Source: Alteromonas sp. KUL49
GTDB taxonomy: Bacteria; Pseudomonadota; Gammaproteobacteria; Enterobacterales; Alteromonadaceae
Direction of reading: 5' to 3'
Assembly (NCBI RefSeq): GCF_006538345.1
Contig: NZ_BJKL01000003.1
Span: forward strand, 124,001 to 188,000
Length of the DNA: 64,000 bases
Below are positions 9,470 to 18,360 of this stretch, piece after piece. A program made the translations under genes and the position numbers. Position 1 is the stretch's first letter, and each line of letters opens with the position of its first letter. The notes below the pieces were generated by a model, which saw nothing but the letters and a program-made list of their open reading frames with translations, did not search any database and was not told where the DNA came from.

Positions 9470-10537
9470 ATGATTAATGTGTTTGGTCGCTGGTACCAAC
9501 GCAAATTTTCTGATCCTGACGCAGTGATGCTGCTGATCCTCATTGTTTTCACTACGGCAGTACTTCTCCTTTTGGGCGAACTTATTATGCCGGTGCTGGT
9601 TGCTGTAGTTGTAGCCTACTTACTGGACTGGCCTGTGAGTAAGTTAGTCAATCTCGGTATGGGAAGGGGAATTGCTTGCACCATAGTTATGCTCATATTT
9701 TCTACATTGATGGTGCTGCTATTCGTTGGATTGGTGCCTATTATTTCCAAGCAGAGTATTAATTTAGTTCAGGAAACGCCGCTTATTTGGCAAGAGGCTC
9801 AATCGTGGTTGCTCACTCTTCCGGAAAAGTACCCGGATTACGTACAAGCGGTACAAATTCAACAAATGATGCAAGGGTTAAATGAAAAACTCGTATTAGT
9901 GGGTGAAACGCTAATATCGGCGTCGTTTAGCAATTTGGCAACGTTAGCCGCAGTGCTGGTCTATCTCATTTTGGTGCCGTTGATGATTTTCTTTATGTTA
10001 AAGGACAAGCAATACTTTCTAGAAAGTATTTCTCGAATCTTACCCAAAGAACGTCGCCTTATTACTCAGGTTGGCCATGAGATGAATAGCCAAATAGCAA
10101 ACTACATCCGAGGTAAGGTAATCGAAATCCTTATCGTAGGTATTGTGTCCTGCGTCACCTTTGTTCTGATGGATTTGCGTTATGGCATTCTGCTAGGCGT
10201 ACTCGTTGGGCTTTCTGTGTTAATTCCATACATAGGCGCTGCAGTGGTGACCATTCCGGTTGCCGTTGTGGCTATGTTTCAGTGGGGAATAACGCCTGAA
10301 TTTTGGTATTTGATGGTAGCGTACGGCATCATCCAGGCACTTGATGGCAACCTTCTGGTCCCTATTTTGTTCTCTGAGGCGGTAAGCCTTCATCCTCTGT
10401 ATATCATTGTCGCAGTATTGGTATTTGGAGGACTGTGGGGATTTTGGGGAGTGTTCTTTGCTATTCCTTTGGCCACGCTAGTGAAGGCGGTTATCAGCGC
10501 TTGGTCTTCATCTCCACAACCAGTGGAAGCCCAATAG
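9470..10537 (+). CDS. perM: AI-2E family permease PerM
   Basis: The 355-aa inner-membrane protein belongs to the AI-2E exporter superfamily, with about seven to eight hydrophobic helices and the conserved LIPYIGAAVVTIPV and GNLLVPILFSEAVSLHP segments. The transported substrate of PerM is not established. I chose ATG 9470 (MINVFGRWYQRKF); a TTG at 9458 would add four residues. The 287-bp gap to bepA is noncoding and includes an imperfect AT-rich palindrome at about 9268-9299. The gene is convergent with bcp. Confidence 0.9.
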   Translation: MINVFGRWYQRKFSDPDAVMLLILIVFTTAVLLLLGELIMPVLVAVVVAYLLDWPVSKLVNLGMGRGIACTIVMLIFSTLMVLLFVGLVPIISKQSINLVQETPLIWQEAQSWLLTLPEKYPDYVQAVQIQQMMQGLNEKLVLVGETLISASFSNLATLAAVLVYLILVPLMIFFMLKDKQYFLESISRILPKERRLITQVGHEMNSQIANYIRGKVIEILIVGIVSCVTFVLMDLRYGILLGVLVGLSVLIPYIGAAVVTIPVAVVAMFQWGITPEFWYLMVAYGIIQALDGNLLVPILFSEAVSLHPLYIIVAVLVFGGLWGFWGVFFAIPLATLVKAVISAWSSSPQPVEAQ

Positions 10538-10545
10538 CTTGAAAG

Positions 10546-10575
10546 AGCCCTCGATGCTTGTGAGCAACGAGGGCT
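10546..10575. terminator. hairpin between convergent perM and bcp
   Basis: The arms AGCCCTCG (10546-10553) and CGAGGGCT (10568-10575) pair perfectly, with an inner TGCT/AGCA stem and a TGTG tip. Neither side has a long T-run, so it is a weak intrinsic terminator for both genes. Confidence 0.55.
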
Positions 10576-10582
10576 AGGTTCA

Positions 10583-11056
10583 TTACTCAGCTTGGTTTTC
10601 TAGGTGATCTAGCACTACTGTGTGGTGCTCTTTGGTTTTAAACTTGTTGAATACATGTGAGATTACACCGGTCTCGTCAATAAGAAAGGTTTGGCGATGA
10701 ATGCCGTCGTACTCTTTACCCATGAACTTTTTAGGTCCCCACACACCAAAGGCGTCTGCTACGGCGTGATCTTCATCTGAGAGCAAGGTGAAGTTTAACG
10801 ACTCTTTTTCAATGAATTTAGGCAAGCGTTTAACTGGGTCAGGGCTGATCCCTAAAACTACAACGTTTTTATCATCGAGTGCTTCTTTGCTGTCCCTTAA
10901 GCCTTGAGCTTGAACCGTGCAGCCGGGCGTCATCGCCTTTGGGTAAAAATAGACCAAGACTTGCTTGCCCTTGAATGAATCCAGCGTCACTTCGTTGCTG
11001 TTTTCATCAAGTAGCGTAAATTGAGGGGCGGTATCACCAGCTTGTAGCGTTTTCAT
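10583..11056 (-). CDS. bcp: thioredoxin-dependent peroxiredoxin Bcp (PrxQ)
   Basis: Bcp reduces hydrogen and organic peroxides in the cytosol. The 157-aa protein matches the family throughout: YFYPKAMTPGCTVQAQGLRD holds the peroxidatic cysteine, and FTLLSDEDHAVADAFGVWG and DGIHRQTFLID follow. The position five residues after the peroxidatic cysteine, where E. coli Bcp has its resolving cysteine (VQACGLRD), is Gln here, so the enzyme should work by a one-cysteine mechanism. Its start lies inside the gcvR 3' end (23-nt overlap), forming a gcvR-bcp operon. Confidence 0.95.
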   Translation of the reverse strand: MKTLQAGDTAPQFTLLDENSNEVTLDSFKGKQVLVYFYPKAMTPGCTVQAQGLRDSKEALDDKNVVVLGISPDPVKRLPKFIEKESLNFTLLSDEDHAVADAFGVWGPKKFMGKEYDGIHRQTFLIDETGVISHVFNKFKTKEHHTVVLDHLENQAE

Positions 11057-11594
11057 GGGTATCCTTCTTGTGTTTGTCTAGTACCTTTCCGGTAACATTC
11101 AGCGTGCCAAATAACTGCATCAATTCGGCTTCCATAGCTTCAAAGTTTTCCGCTTCTGGCATATTCACCACAAATTTGCATCGCATGGTTTCTTTGCCGT
11201 TGTCTTCAGCTTTGAACGTTCGCTGTCTAAAAGCACTAATAGAACCGTTGCGTTTAGCAAAGAATCCCGTGACTTCTTTTACCAAACCTGCAGTGTCTTC
11301 ACCACTGAACTCTACGTCAAAAAGATGTTCGAGATTTTGTTTCTCATGATGGCGAGTACGCTTCATCATCGACAGTAGATCAAGTTTTTGACACAAAGCC
11401 GGTATCATACATTCGGCACGTGAAATAGCCGAGGGGCTGCCTTCGAGTATCATGGTGAGAGAGAATTCTTGACCGTAAATGGCCTGTCGACTGTCTAGTA
11501 TATTGCATTGTGCTTCAGATACGGTCGCAGCGATTTCACTCAGCGTTCCTGTTTGGTCTGCACCTAAAATCGTTGCGATAAGTTGTTGGGCCAT
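11034..11594 (-). CDS. gcvR: glycine cleavage system transcriptional repressor GcvR
   Basis: GcvR is an ACT-domain protein that, in E. coli, binds GcvA and represses the glycine cleavage operon when glycine is low. ATG 11594 gives 186 aa starting MAQQLIATILGADQTG; the frame is open to 11681 but the extension lacks family similarity. Two ACT domains are seen: residues about 5-85 and 95-175 (GLVKEVTGFFAKRNGSIS). It overlaps bcp and is divergent from dapA, the same arrangement as in E. coli. Confidence 0.9.
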   Translation of the reverse strand: MAQQLIATILGADQTGTLSEIAATVSEAQCNILDSRQAIYGQEFSLTMILEGSPSAISRAECMIPALCQKLDLLSMMKRTRHHEKQNLEHLFDVEFSGEDTAGLVKEVTGFFAKRNGSISAFRQRTFKAEDNGKETMRCKFVVNMPEAENFEAMEAELMQLFGTLNVTGKVLDKHKKDTHENATSW

Positions 11595-11775
11595 GACAAT
11601 TTTCGTACTAATTTGACAGGGGCAGGATGTTACCACAGAGTTTTTTTTCAGTACCAGTAGCTTTTTGTCGGTAAGTGACAATTTTATGGCAATTTCTTTG
11701 TATTTAACGCCCTACATGGGTTGTGTTTAGACCACGACATAATTACCATGTGCGCTCACATTTTTCGGAGAGATT

Positions 11776-12660
11776 ATGTTTACTGGCAGTTATGTAGCAT
11801 TAGTTACACCGATGTTCGATAATGGCGACATCGATTATCAGTCATTAGAAAAACTAGTACAGTTTCACATTGAACAGGGTACACACGGAATTGTGTCTGT
11901 GGGTACTACGGGCGAGTCAGCTACATTGCCTTTCGATGAGCACGTAAAAGTTGTCAAAGAGACCGTAGCCATGGCCTCGGGAGCAATTCCTATTATTGCG
12001 GGAAGCGGCGCTAACTCAACTGCAGAAGCGATATTCTTAACCGAACAAATTGGCCGTCTTGGTGTAGACGGTTTTCTTAGCGTTGTGCCTTATTACAACA
12101 AGCCTCAGCAAAAGGGAATGATAGCGCATTTCAATGCTGTTGCTGACGCAAGCGACCTTCCTGTCATTCTTTATAATGTGCCCGGTCGCACTGTTGCTGA
12201 TATGCTCCCCGAAACAGTCGCTGAACTGGCAAACCACAAAAGCATTGTTGGTTTGAAGGATGCCACTGGAGATATTGGTCGATTAAAGGCAACGCAGCCG
12301 CTAGTCCCGTCAGATTTCGTGATTTTGAGTGGTGACGATGAATCAAGCAGTGAATTTCTGTGCGAAGGTGGTCATGGGGTTATTTCTGTCACCGCAAATA
12401 TAGTACCCAACGCCATTGCAAAAATGTGTGAAGCGTCTCTAGCTGGCGATTTTGCACAATGTAGAGCAATCAACGACACTATTAAGAAGCTTCATAGCAC
12501 ACTATTTATTGAGCCAAATCCAGTAATGCCGAAGTGGGCATTGTATAAAATGGCGAAGATGGAAAGCGCAGCAATGCGATTACCTATGGTTTTACCGGAA
12601 CTTACCAGCCAAAAAGAAATCGAAGAACTATTACAAGAATACGCATTGATTTCTGGTTAA
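11776..12660 (+). CDS. dapA: 4-hydroxy-tetrahydrodipicolinate synthase
   Basis: DapA condenses pyruvate with aspartate semialdehyde, the first dedicated step to lysine and meso-DAP. The 294-aa protein shows GTTGESATL, YNVPGRT and the Schiff-base lysine at about 161 in VGLKDATGD, all standard. The start has a good CGGAGAG site. The gene is followed 12 nt later by bamC and then purC, a conserved dapA-bamC-purC operon. Confidence 0.97.
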   Translation: MFTGSYVALVTPMFDNGDIDYQSLEKLVQFHIEQGTHGIVSVGTTGESATLPFDEHVKVVKETVAMASGAIPIIAGSGANSTAEAIFLTEQIGRLGVDGFLSVVPYYNKPQQKGMIAHFNAVADASDLPVILYNVPGRTVADMLPETVAELANHKSIVGLKDATGDIGRLKATQPLVPSDFVILSGDDESSSEFLCEGGHGVISVTANIVPNAIAKMCEASLAGDFAQCRAINDTIKKLHSTLFIEPNPVMPKWALYKMAKMESAAMRLPMVLPELTSQKEIEELLQEYALISG

Positions 12661-12672
12661 GAAGGAACCCTA

Positions 12673-13776
12673 ATGAAAAGAACGTTGGCATTTGCAAGCG
12701 CGATAGCAGTAATGACGCTGGCAGGCTGCTCTAGTAAAGTAGACCGTCAAACGGCTTCAGGTAGTTATGACTACCTAGAAACCGAGCTTCAAGAACCGCT
12801 CACAATACCCACGGACCTAGATTCTCCAAGATTCTCACGTGAATTTGATATCCCAGAACTGGGCGAGGGTGCAGACACCTCGCTAGTTGGCAAAAGGCTA
12901 CCTGTGCGGTCGCCCTCACTTATATTGCCTGTGGTCACGGGCTCGCACGTTGAAGAAGGCAGTAACACCGCAACTATTTGGTTCGACCAAGTAGACGATT
13001 CACAACCTCTTAGTCAAGCGGTGTGGAATTCACTACTTAGCTTTCTCGACCAGCAAGGTATTGGTGTAGACCATTTTGATCCCGAGCAGAAAGTACTCAT
13101 TACTGACTGGATGATCATTACGCAAGAAGAAGATAGCGCTTGGTACAGCTGGACGACGACTGAAAGCCAAATTGGTCGCCGCTTTGAGTTCAATCTTGAC
13201 GTTAAAGCCCACGGAAGAACTGCTGCGCTTACTGTAGATCTTAAAGACTACATGGCTACCTCATCAAACAATGTGGTGTCAGATATCGACAGCATGCAAG
13301 AGCGTCGCGAAGAGGTAGATGTACTTAATCAGGTTATCGGGCACTATGAATATCAAGTGCGCTTAGAGGAAAGCCGTCGTATCGCAGTTATTCGTCAAGG
13401 TTTGCGAACCGAAATGGGCTTTGATGATGACGGTGCGGCTGCCTATATTGTTAACGCTAAGTATGACGTGGCATGGCCTCGTCTGCTATTGGTGTTGCGT
13501 AAGCTAGGATTCGACGTAAAAGACTTAGATAAATCTACGGGTTTGCTGTTTGTCACTTATAATGGCGCTGAAGGCGGTTGGTGGAGCAACTTATTCTCCA
13601 GTGCTGAAGAGATACTAGAACAGGGTGACTATCGCTTGAAAGTTAACGCAGCAGCGGCGGAAAGAACTACTATTACATTTATGAACGACGAGAGTACGCC
13701 TTTCGAGGCGAATCAGGTTTCCGACCTATACAGCGCTTTTGCTGAGGTCATGTCAGAAGATAACCTTGATATTTAA
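12673..13776 (+). CDS. bamC: outer membrane assembly lipoprotein BamC
   Basis: BamC is an accessory lipoprotein of the BAM complex that inserts beta-barrel proteins. The 367-aa product has a lipobox LAGC (Cys at about 19), an N-terminal unstructured region that would bind BamD (DYLETELQEPLTIPTDLDSP), and two helix-grip domains, the second starting near residue 255. Length is in the family range. It sits between dapA and purC with 12-nt gaps. Confidence 0.93.
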   Translation: MKRTLAFASAIAVMTLAGCSSKVDRQTASGSYDYLETELQEPLTIPTDLDSPRFSREFDIPELGEGADTSLVGKRLPVRSPSLILPVVTGSHVEEGSNTATIWFDQVDDSQPLSQAVWNSLLSFLDQQGIGVDHFDPEQKVLITDWMIITQEEDSAWYSWTTTESQIGRRFEFNLDVKAHGRTAALTVDLKDYMATSSNNVVSDIDSMQERREEVDVLNQVIGHYEYQVRLEESRRIAVIRQGLRTEMGFDDDGAAAYIVNAKYDVAWPRLLLVLRKLGFDVKDLDKSTGLLFVTYNGAEGGWWSNLFSSAEEILEQGDYRLKVNAAAAERTTITFMNDESTPFEANQVSDLYSAFAEVMSEDNLDI

Positions 13777-13788
13777 TTGAGACTGAGA

Positions 13789-14502
13789 ATGGAAAAACGT
13801 GAAGAGCTTTACCGTGGTAAAGCGAAAACTGTGTACTACACCGACGATAGCGAAAAACTTATTTTGCACTTTCGGAATGACACATCGGCTTTTGATGGCG
13901 AGAAAATTGAACAACTCGACAGAAAAGGTGAAGTAAACAACAAGTTCAATCATTTCATTATGACCAAACTTGAAGAGGCAGGCATTGCCACACAAGTTGA
14001 AGAGCTTGTTTCTGACACGGAATCTGTGGTCAAAAAATTGGATATGATCCCTGTTGAGTGCGTAGTAAGAAACTTAGCTGCGGGTTCACTTGTGCGTCGT
14101 CTTGGCGTGGAAGAAGGCAAGGAATTATCTCCGCCGTTGTTTGAGTTCTTCCTTAAAAATGACGCACTTCACGATCCTATGGTGAATGATTATCACATCA
14201 CTTCATTCGGCTGGGCGACAGAAGCGCAAATCGCTGAAATGAAAGCACTAACGTTTAAAGTAAACGACGTGCTAAAAGCCATGTTTGATGAAGCAGGAAT
14301 GTTGCTAGTTGATTATAAACTAGAATTCGGCGTTGACAGTGCAGGAAACATTGTATTGGGTGATGAATTTACACCAGATGGTTGTCGCTTATGGGATAAA
14401 GAAACCCGTAAGAAAATGGACAAAGACCGTTTCAGACAAGGATTAGGTTCTGTAGTAGAAACTTATATTGAAGTTGCAGAACGTTTAGGTTTGTCTCTGT
14501 AA
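13789..14502 (+). CDS. purC: phosphoribosylaminoimidazole-succinocarboxamide synthase
   Basis: PurC ligates CAIR and aspartate to make SAICAR. ATG 13789 gives 237 aa starting [16 protein letters not shown], the E. coli-like N-terminus; TTG 13777 would only add four residues. Conserved segments are [31 protein letters not shown] and LVDYKLEFG followed by [12 protein letters not shown]. It ends the dapA-bamC-purC operon and is followed by a clear terminator. Confidence 0.96.
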   Translation: MEKREELYRGKAKTVYYTDDSEKLILHFRNDTSAFDGEKIEQLDRKGEVNNKFNHFIMTKLEEAGIATQVEELVSDTESVVKKLDMIPVECVVRNLAAGSLVRRLGVEEGKELSPPLFEFFLKNDALHDPMVNDYHITSFGWATEAQIAEMKALTFKVNDVLKAMFDEAGMLLVDYKLEFGVDSAGNIVLGDEFTPDGCRLWDKETRKKMDKDRFRQGLGSVVETYIEVAERLGLSL

Positions 14503-14523
14503 ACCCAAACCGCTATTTACTTG

Positions 14524-14550
14524 AAGGCCGCTTTTAATGCGGCCTTTTTT
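14524..14550 (+). terminator. intrinsic terminator of dapA-bamC-purC
   Basis: A GGCCGC/GCGGCC stem (14526-14531 and 14539-14544) with a 7-nt loop is followed directly by six T. Confidence 0.9.
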
Positions 14551-14594
14551 GTGAAAAAATCTCATCAAATCATATTCATATTTCGGTTTCTATC

Positions 14595-15455
14595 TTGTAC
14601 AAGTCTGTACTTTTATCTCTAGTAGCCATGGTTGCATTTGCAGCAAATTCACTTTTTTGCCGTTTAGCACTCAAAGAAGGCGCTATAGATCCAGCTTCAT
14701 TTACTACTATTAGGTTAGCGAGCGGCGGGCTAGCTCTGCTATTAATCATTTCATTCAGCCATGGTAGCCAACTGAAAAGCGTATTTAACCTTGATAAAAG
14801 TACTGCTTTACAGGGTGGAGCATTATTGGCTTATGCGTTGTTTTTTTCTATTGCGTATATTGGGATGGCCACAGGCACTGGAGCACTGGTACTGTTTGGA
14901 AGTGTTCAGATCACTATGCTGCTCATCGCCTACCTGAAAGGCGAGCGCTTTTCTTTGCTCCAATGGCTAGGCTTTGGTATGGCGTTGGGTGGAATCATTT
15001 GTTTATTACTTCCTGGTGCGGACGCGCCTAGCGTTTTACCTGCGGTAAGCATGATTGTTGCTGGTATTGCATGGGGAGTATATACCTTACTGGGCAAAGG
15101 CGTGAGTGCACCCGTTTCGCAAACGGGTAAAAATTTCTTGTTCGCTAGTCTTGTTGTTGTCCCTTTGATGCTTGGTACCTTATTGTTTAATTATCAACAG
15201 GTAACTTGGCAAGGTAGTTTGTATGCGACCTTGTCTGGTGTATTTGCCTCAGGTTGTGGCTATGCGATTTGGTATAGTGTTTTACCACGCTTAAAAGTGA
15301 CCTTGGCATCAACACTACAGCTAAGTGTACCCGTTATTGCTACGTTTATGGGGTGGTTGTTCTTAAATGAGTCAGTGTCGACACTGATGATAATTGCCTC
15401 ATCACTTACTTTGTTTGGTGTTGCCATTGTCATAAGTGCAAGAAAAACTCACTAA
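14595..15455 (+). CDS. DMT/EamA family transporter
   Basis: This 286-aa protein has about ten hydrophobic helices arranged as two EamA repeats (residues about 3-135 and 148-280), as in drug/metabolite exporters. The substrate cannot be read from sequence. The start is a TTG at 14595; it is needed to keep the first helix (SVLLSLVAMVAFAANSLF), although an ATG within that helix exists. It stands alone between the purC terminator and the methyltransferase-like gene. Confidence 0.82.
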   Translation: MYKSVLLSLVAMVAFAANSLFCRLALKEGAIDPASFTTIRLASGGLALLLIISFSHGSQLKSVFNLDKSTALQGGALLAYALFFSIAYIGMATGTGALVLFGSVQITMLLIAYLKGERFSLLQWLGFGMALGGIICLLLPGADAPSVLPAVSMIVAGIAWGVYTLLGKGVSAPVSQTGKNFLFASLVVVPLMLGTLLFNYQQVTWQGSLYATLSGVFASGCGYAIWYSVLPRLKVTLASTLQLSVPVIATFMGWLFLNESVSTLMIIASSLTLFGVAIVISARKTH

Positions 15456-15569
15456 ACCTAGCAGCCGTTTATCCTGCCTTAATGTGGTTTACCGTATTTC
15501 TAAACCAAATTAATTAAGGTTTGTTAATGTTTACTGAAGTTGGTTAAACGTTAATTAAAGGATCTATTT

Positions 15570-16442
15570 ATGTTTCGCAGAGTAACAAAAGCCACATTAT
15601 CGATTGTTCTACCACTCGCACTTGTATCAACAAATGCATTGGCACATCAACACGGTCATGGTGTAAACGAGCAGCTGAAAGCTGTGGTTGAGGCACGCAG
15701 TGATGATGAGAAAGCCAGAGATATGTATCGCCATCCCGCAGAAACGATCGCCTTCTTCAAAATTAAGCCTGGTATGACGGTTGCTGAGGCACTTCCCGGT
15801 GGTGGCTGGTACAGCAAAGTATTAGCGCCTTATCTTGGCAAAGAGGGCGCACTACACGGTGTGAATTACGCAGATGATATGTGGGCCCGCTTTGGCTTTT
15901 TCAGCGCTGAAGGAATAGCAGAGCGTCAGGCAAGCACTGCTCAATTCCCGTCAATTGTGGCCGAGATTACCGATAACGGTATTGAAAGCTCAGGTTTCAC
16001 TTTTGCCGATGTGCCGCAAGCGGTTGAGGGTAAAGTAGATAGGGTGTTATTCATAAGAGCACTACACAACCTTGCCCGTTTTGAAGAAGACGCAGGTACA
16101 CTGACACAAGCTATAGAGGCAACAAAGGCCATGCTAAAACCTGACGGTATGGTGGGAGTGGTTCAACACAGAGCGCCAGAAAGCTTTGACGATGCTAATG
16201 CTATGGGAGATAAGGGGTACTTAAAAGAATCATTCATTGTTTCTTTAATGGAAGACGCTGGTTTTACATTGGTTGCCACATCAGACATTAATGCTAATCC
16301 AAACGACAAGCCAAGCGAGACTGATATTGTTTGGAGACTCCCTCCAACATTGTTAGGTGCGCAAGACAATCCAGAGCTTCAAGCAAAAATGCAGGCCATT
16401 GGTGAGTCAGACCGTATGACCTTACTGTTCGCCCTCAAGTAG
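15570..16442 (+). CDS. secreted methyltransferase-fold protein (COG4798 type)
   Basis: The 290-aa product has a clear signal peptide (hydrophobic core LSIVLPLALVSTNALA, cleavage before HQHGHG), so it should be periplasmic. The mature part resembles class I SAM-dependent methyltransferases: a motif-I-like VAEALPGGGWYSKVLAPYLG at about 73-92, VDRVLFIRALHNLARF in the place of motif IV, and LKPDGMVGVVQH before the late strands. A periplasmic location is unexpected for a SAM enzyme, and the family's reaction is unknown to me. The gene is single and convergent with yfhL. Confidence 0.78.
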   Translation: MFRRVTKATLSIVLPLALVSTNALAHQHGHGVNEQLKAVVEARSDDEKARDMYRHPAETIAFFKIKPGMTVAEALPGGGWYSKVLAPYLGKEGALHGVNYADDMWARFGFFSAEGIAERQASTAQFPSIVAEITDNGIESSGFTFADVPQAVEGKVDRVLFIRALHNLARFEEDAGTLTQAIEATKAMLKPDGMVGVVQHRAPESFDDANAMGDKGYLKESFIVSLMEDAGFTLVATSDINANPNDKPSETDIVWRLPPTLLGAQDNPELQAKMQAIGESDRMTLLFALK

Positions 16443-16449
16443 TTTATTG

Positions 16450-16701
16450 TCAACTCAGGCTATCGATTCGCTGCAGTTTTTCAGTAATAGTGTCTTCGGT
16501 TTCAACGTGATTGGGATCGAGGACAACGCAGTCTATTGGGCAACAGGCAACGCACTGAGGCTCATCATAGTGACCGATACATTCTGTACATAGGTTTGGG
16601 TCTATCTGAAAGTGCGGCTGCTTCAACGATATGGCTAGGTTGGGGCACTCTGGTTCGCACATATCGCAGTTAATACACGCATTGGTTATGGTGTAAGCCA
16701 T
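16450..16701 (-). CDS. yfhL: YfhL-type 2[4Fe-4S] ferredoxin
   Basis: This 83-aa ferredoxin binds two 4Fe-4S clusters. The first motif is CINCDMCEPECPN; the second, CTECIGHYDEPQCVACCP, has the long insert typical of YfhL/Allochromatium-type ferredoxins. It acts as a cytosolic electron carrier. Its ATG lies 2 nt after the stop of the U32 gene, so the two are one operon and are probably functional partners. Confidence 0.93.
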   Translation of the reverse strand: MAYTITNACINCDMCEPECPNLAISLKQPHFQIDPNLCTECIGHYDEPQCVACCPIDCVVLDPNHVETEDTITEKLQRIDSLS

Positions 16702-16703
16702 AA

Positions 16704-18065
16704 TTATTTCACTTCTACCGCTAATTCGTGAGGTGCTTCAAATCCACTTCGCGTGTCTTGAGTATGGGGTAGCTGGCGCATAATAATTGTAAAGTCGGTC
16801 GAAAGTTCGTTGGGTAATTCAATATAAACCTTGTGTCCACTACCTAAGGCTTCACTAATTACATTGCCATGTTTGTCCCACATCTGAGCGAGCACAATGG
16901 TAGTGTTGCCTCGCGGATTCATGATTTCAAGAGTGTCACCAACCACAAATTTGTTTTTGACCTCAATAAAATAGCGACTTTTTTCATGTTTGCTAATGAC
17001 TTCTCCTACTACTTGTTGGGTCTGACTAGCGGAGTTGGCATTGTCATAATTTTGCATTTCGCTGTGTTTGCGGTGACGCTTCAAGAAGCCGTCGGTATAA
17101 CCTCGATTGGCTAAATGCTCTAGCTGTACAGATAGGTTGGGGTCGAAGGCTTTGCCTGAGCAAGCGTCTTCTATGGCTTGACGGTATATCTGAGCGGTTC
17201 TAGCACAGTAGTAGAAGGATTTAGTACGCCCTTCAATTTTCAGCGAATCTACACCAATATCGACTAATCGTTTTACATGTTCAACAGCACGTAAATCCTT
17301 GGAATTGAAAATGTAAGTGCCATGCTCATCTTCGTATGCGGGCATTTGTTCGCCAGGTCGACCCGGCTCCTCGAGTAAAACCATATCGGAAGACGAATCA
17401 AACGCGGCTTTTTTCACTAGTGTCCCTAGTAAATCGTCCTCTTTCGCTTGAGAGGGCTCGTACTTCCAACGACAAGCGTTGGTACAAGTACCTTGGTTCG
17501 GATCCCGTTTATTAATATAGCCAGAGAGCAAACAGCGTCCAGAATACGCCATACATAAGGCACCATGTACAAAGACTTCGAGCTCCATTTCAGGACAACG
17601 CTGCTTGATCTCTTCAATTTCCTCAATGGCCAGTTCACGAGAAAGAATGACTCTTGATATTCCTTGTTGTTGCCAAAATTTGACTGCTGCCCAGTTTACG
17701 GTGTTCGCCTGTACCGATAGATGAATATTTAAATCAGGGTGAGCTTCTTTGGCGAGCATAATAAGCCCAGGATCAGACATAATAAAGGCATCGGGATTCA
17801 GGGCTGCAACAGGTGCTAGGTCGTCTTTAAAAGTACGCAATTTGCTGTTGTGAGGTGCAATATTGTTTACCACGTAGAACTGTTTGTTAAGTGAGTGTGC
17901 CTCGGCAATGGCTTCGCCAAGCTTTTCGTAGGTAAACTCATTATTTCTTACCCGTAACGAATACCTAGGTTGTCCTGCGTAAACTGCATCTGCACCATAA
18001 GCGAACGCATATCGCATATTTTTAATCGAGCCAGCAGGAGAAAGCAGTTCAGGTTGTTTGCGCAT
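16704..18065 (-). CDS. trhP: U32 family tRNA 5-hydroxyuridine synthase TrhP (YegQ)
   Basis: E. coli YegQ/TrhP is required for prephenate-dependent hydroxylation of U34 in tRNAs. ATG 18065 gives 453 aa, the E. coli length, starting MRKQPELLSPAGS; the frame extends to 18113 without similarity. The domain is an U32 TIM-barrel-like fold with the four-cysteine cluster site in HGALCMAYSGRC and GTCTNACRWKY (residues about 170-200) and IEGRTKS later. The old annotation is 'peptidase U32'. The following ferredoxin gene suggests an electron donor for the Fe-S cluster. Confidence 0.9.
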   Translation of the reverse strand: MRKQPELLSPAGSIKNMRYAFAYGADAVYAGQPRYSLRVRNNEFTYEKLGEAIAEAHSLNKQFYVVNNIAPHNSKLRTFKDDLAPVAALNPDAFIMSDPGLIMLAKEAHPDLNIHLSVQANTVNWAAVKFWQQQGISRVILSRELAIEEIEEIKQRCPEMELEVFVHGALCMAYSGRCLLSGYINKRDPNQGTCTNACRWKYEPSQAKEDDLLGTLVKKAAFDSSSDMVLLEEPGRPGEQMPAYEDEHGTYIFNSKDLRAVEHVKRLVDIGVDSLKIEGRTKSFYYCARTAQIYRQAIEDACSGKAFDPNLSVQLEHLANRGYTDGFLKRHRKHSEMQNYDNANSASQTQQVVGEVISKHEKSRYFIEVKNKFVVGDTLEIMNPRGNTTIVLAQMWDKHGNVISEALGSGHKVYIELPNELSTDFTIIMRQLPHTQDTRSGFEAPHELAVEVK

Positions 18066-18180
18066 AAGAGTCTTACCACTAAAAAAACTCTCGCGGAGGT
18101 TACCAATACACAAGTCACATTGCTTTGACTAAGATCAAGCTCTAACAGTGTTACCAACTAAACCAGGTTTGAACACCTAC

Positions 18181-18286
18181 GAGGGAAAGCCAGACAATTT
18201 TTACTGCACGCCGAAATCCCCTCCATGGGGGCTCGGCTTCGGCATCCATGCCTCAGACGGCTGTAAAAATTGTCTGGCTTTCCCTC
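18181..18286. repeat. 106-bp palindromic element with 24-bp arms
   Basis: The left arm at 18181-18204 and the right arm at 18263-18286 are perfect reverse complements. Inside are nested inverted repeats: GCCGAA (18210-18215) with TTCGGC (18238-18243), and CCCC (18218-18221) with GGGG (18227-18230) around CCATGG. It lies in the 295-bp gap between yfaE and trhP. Such elements, with a CCATGGGGG centre, look like dispersed REP- or MITE-like repeats; copy number cannot be seen here. As RNA it would form a strong hairpin after yfaE and could stop transcription or protect the 3' end. Confidence 0.85.
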
Positions 18287-18360
18287 TGGAGAATCGATGC
18301 GGATTCGGTAAAAACGATCTTGCTTTCGCTTAGATGTATAACTATCAACTTATATCGCGC

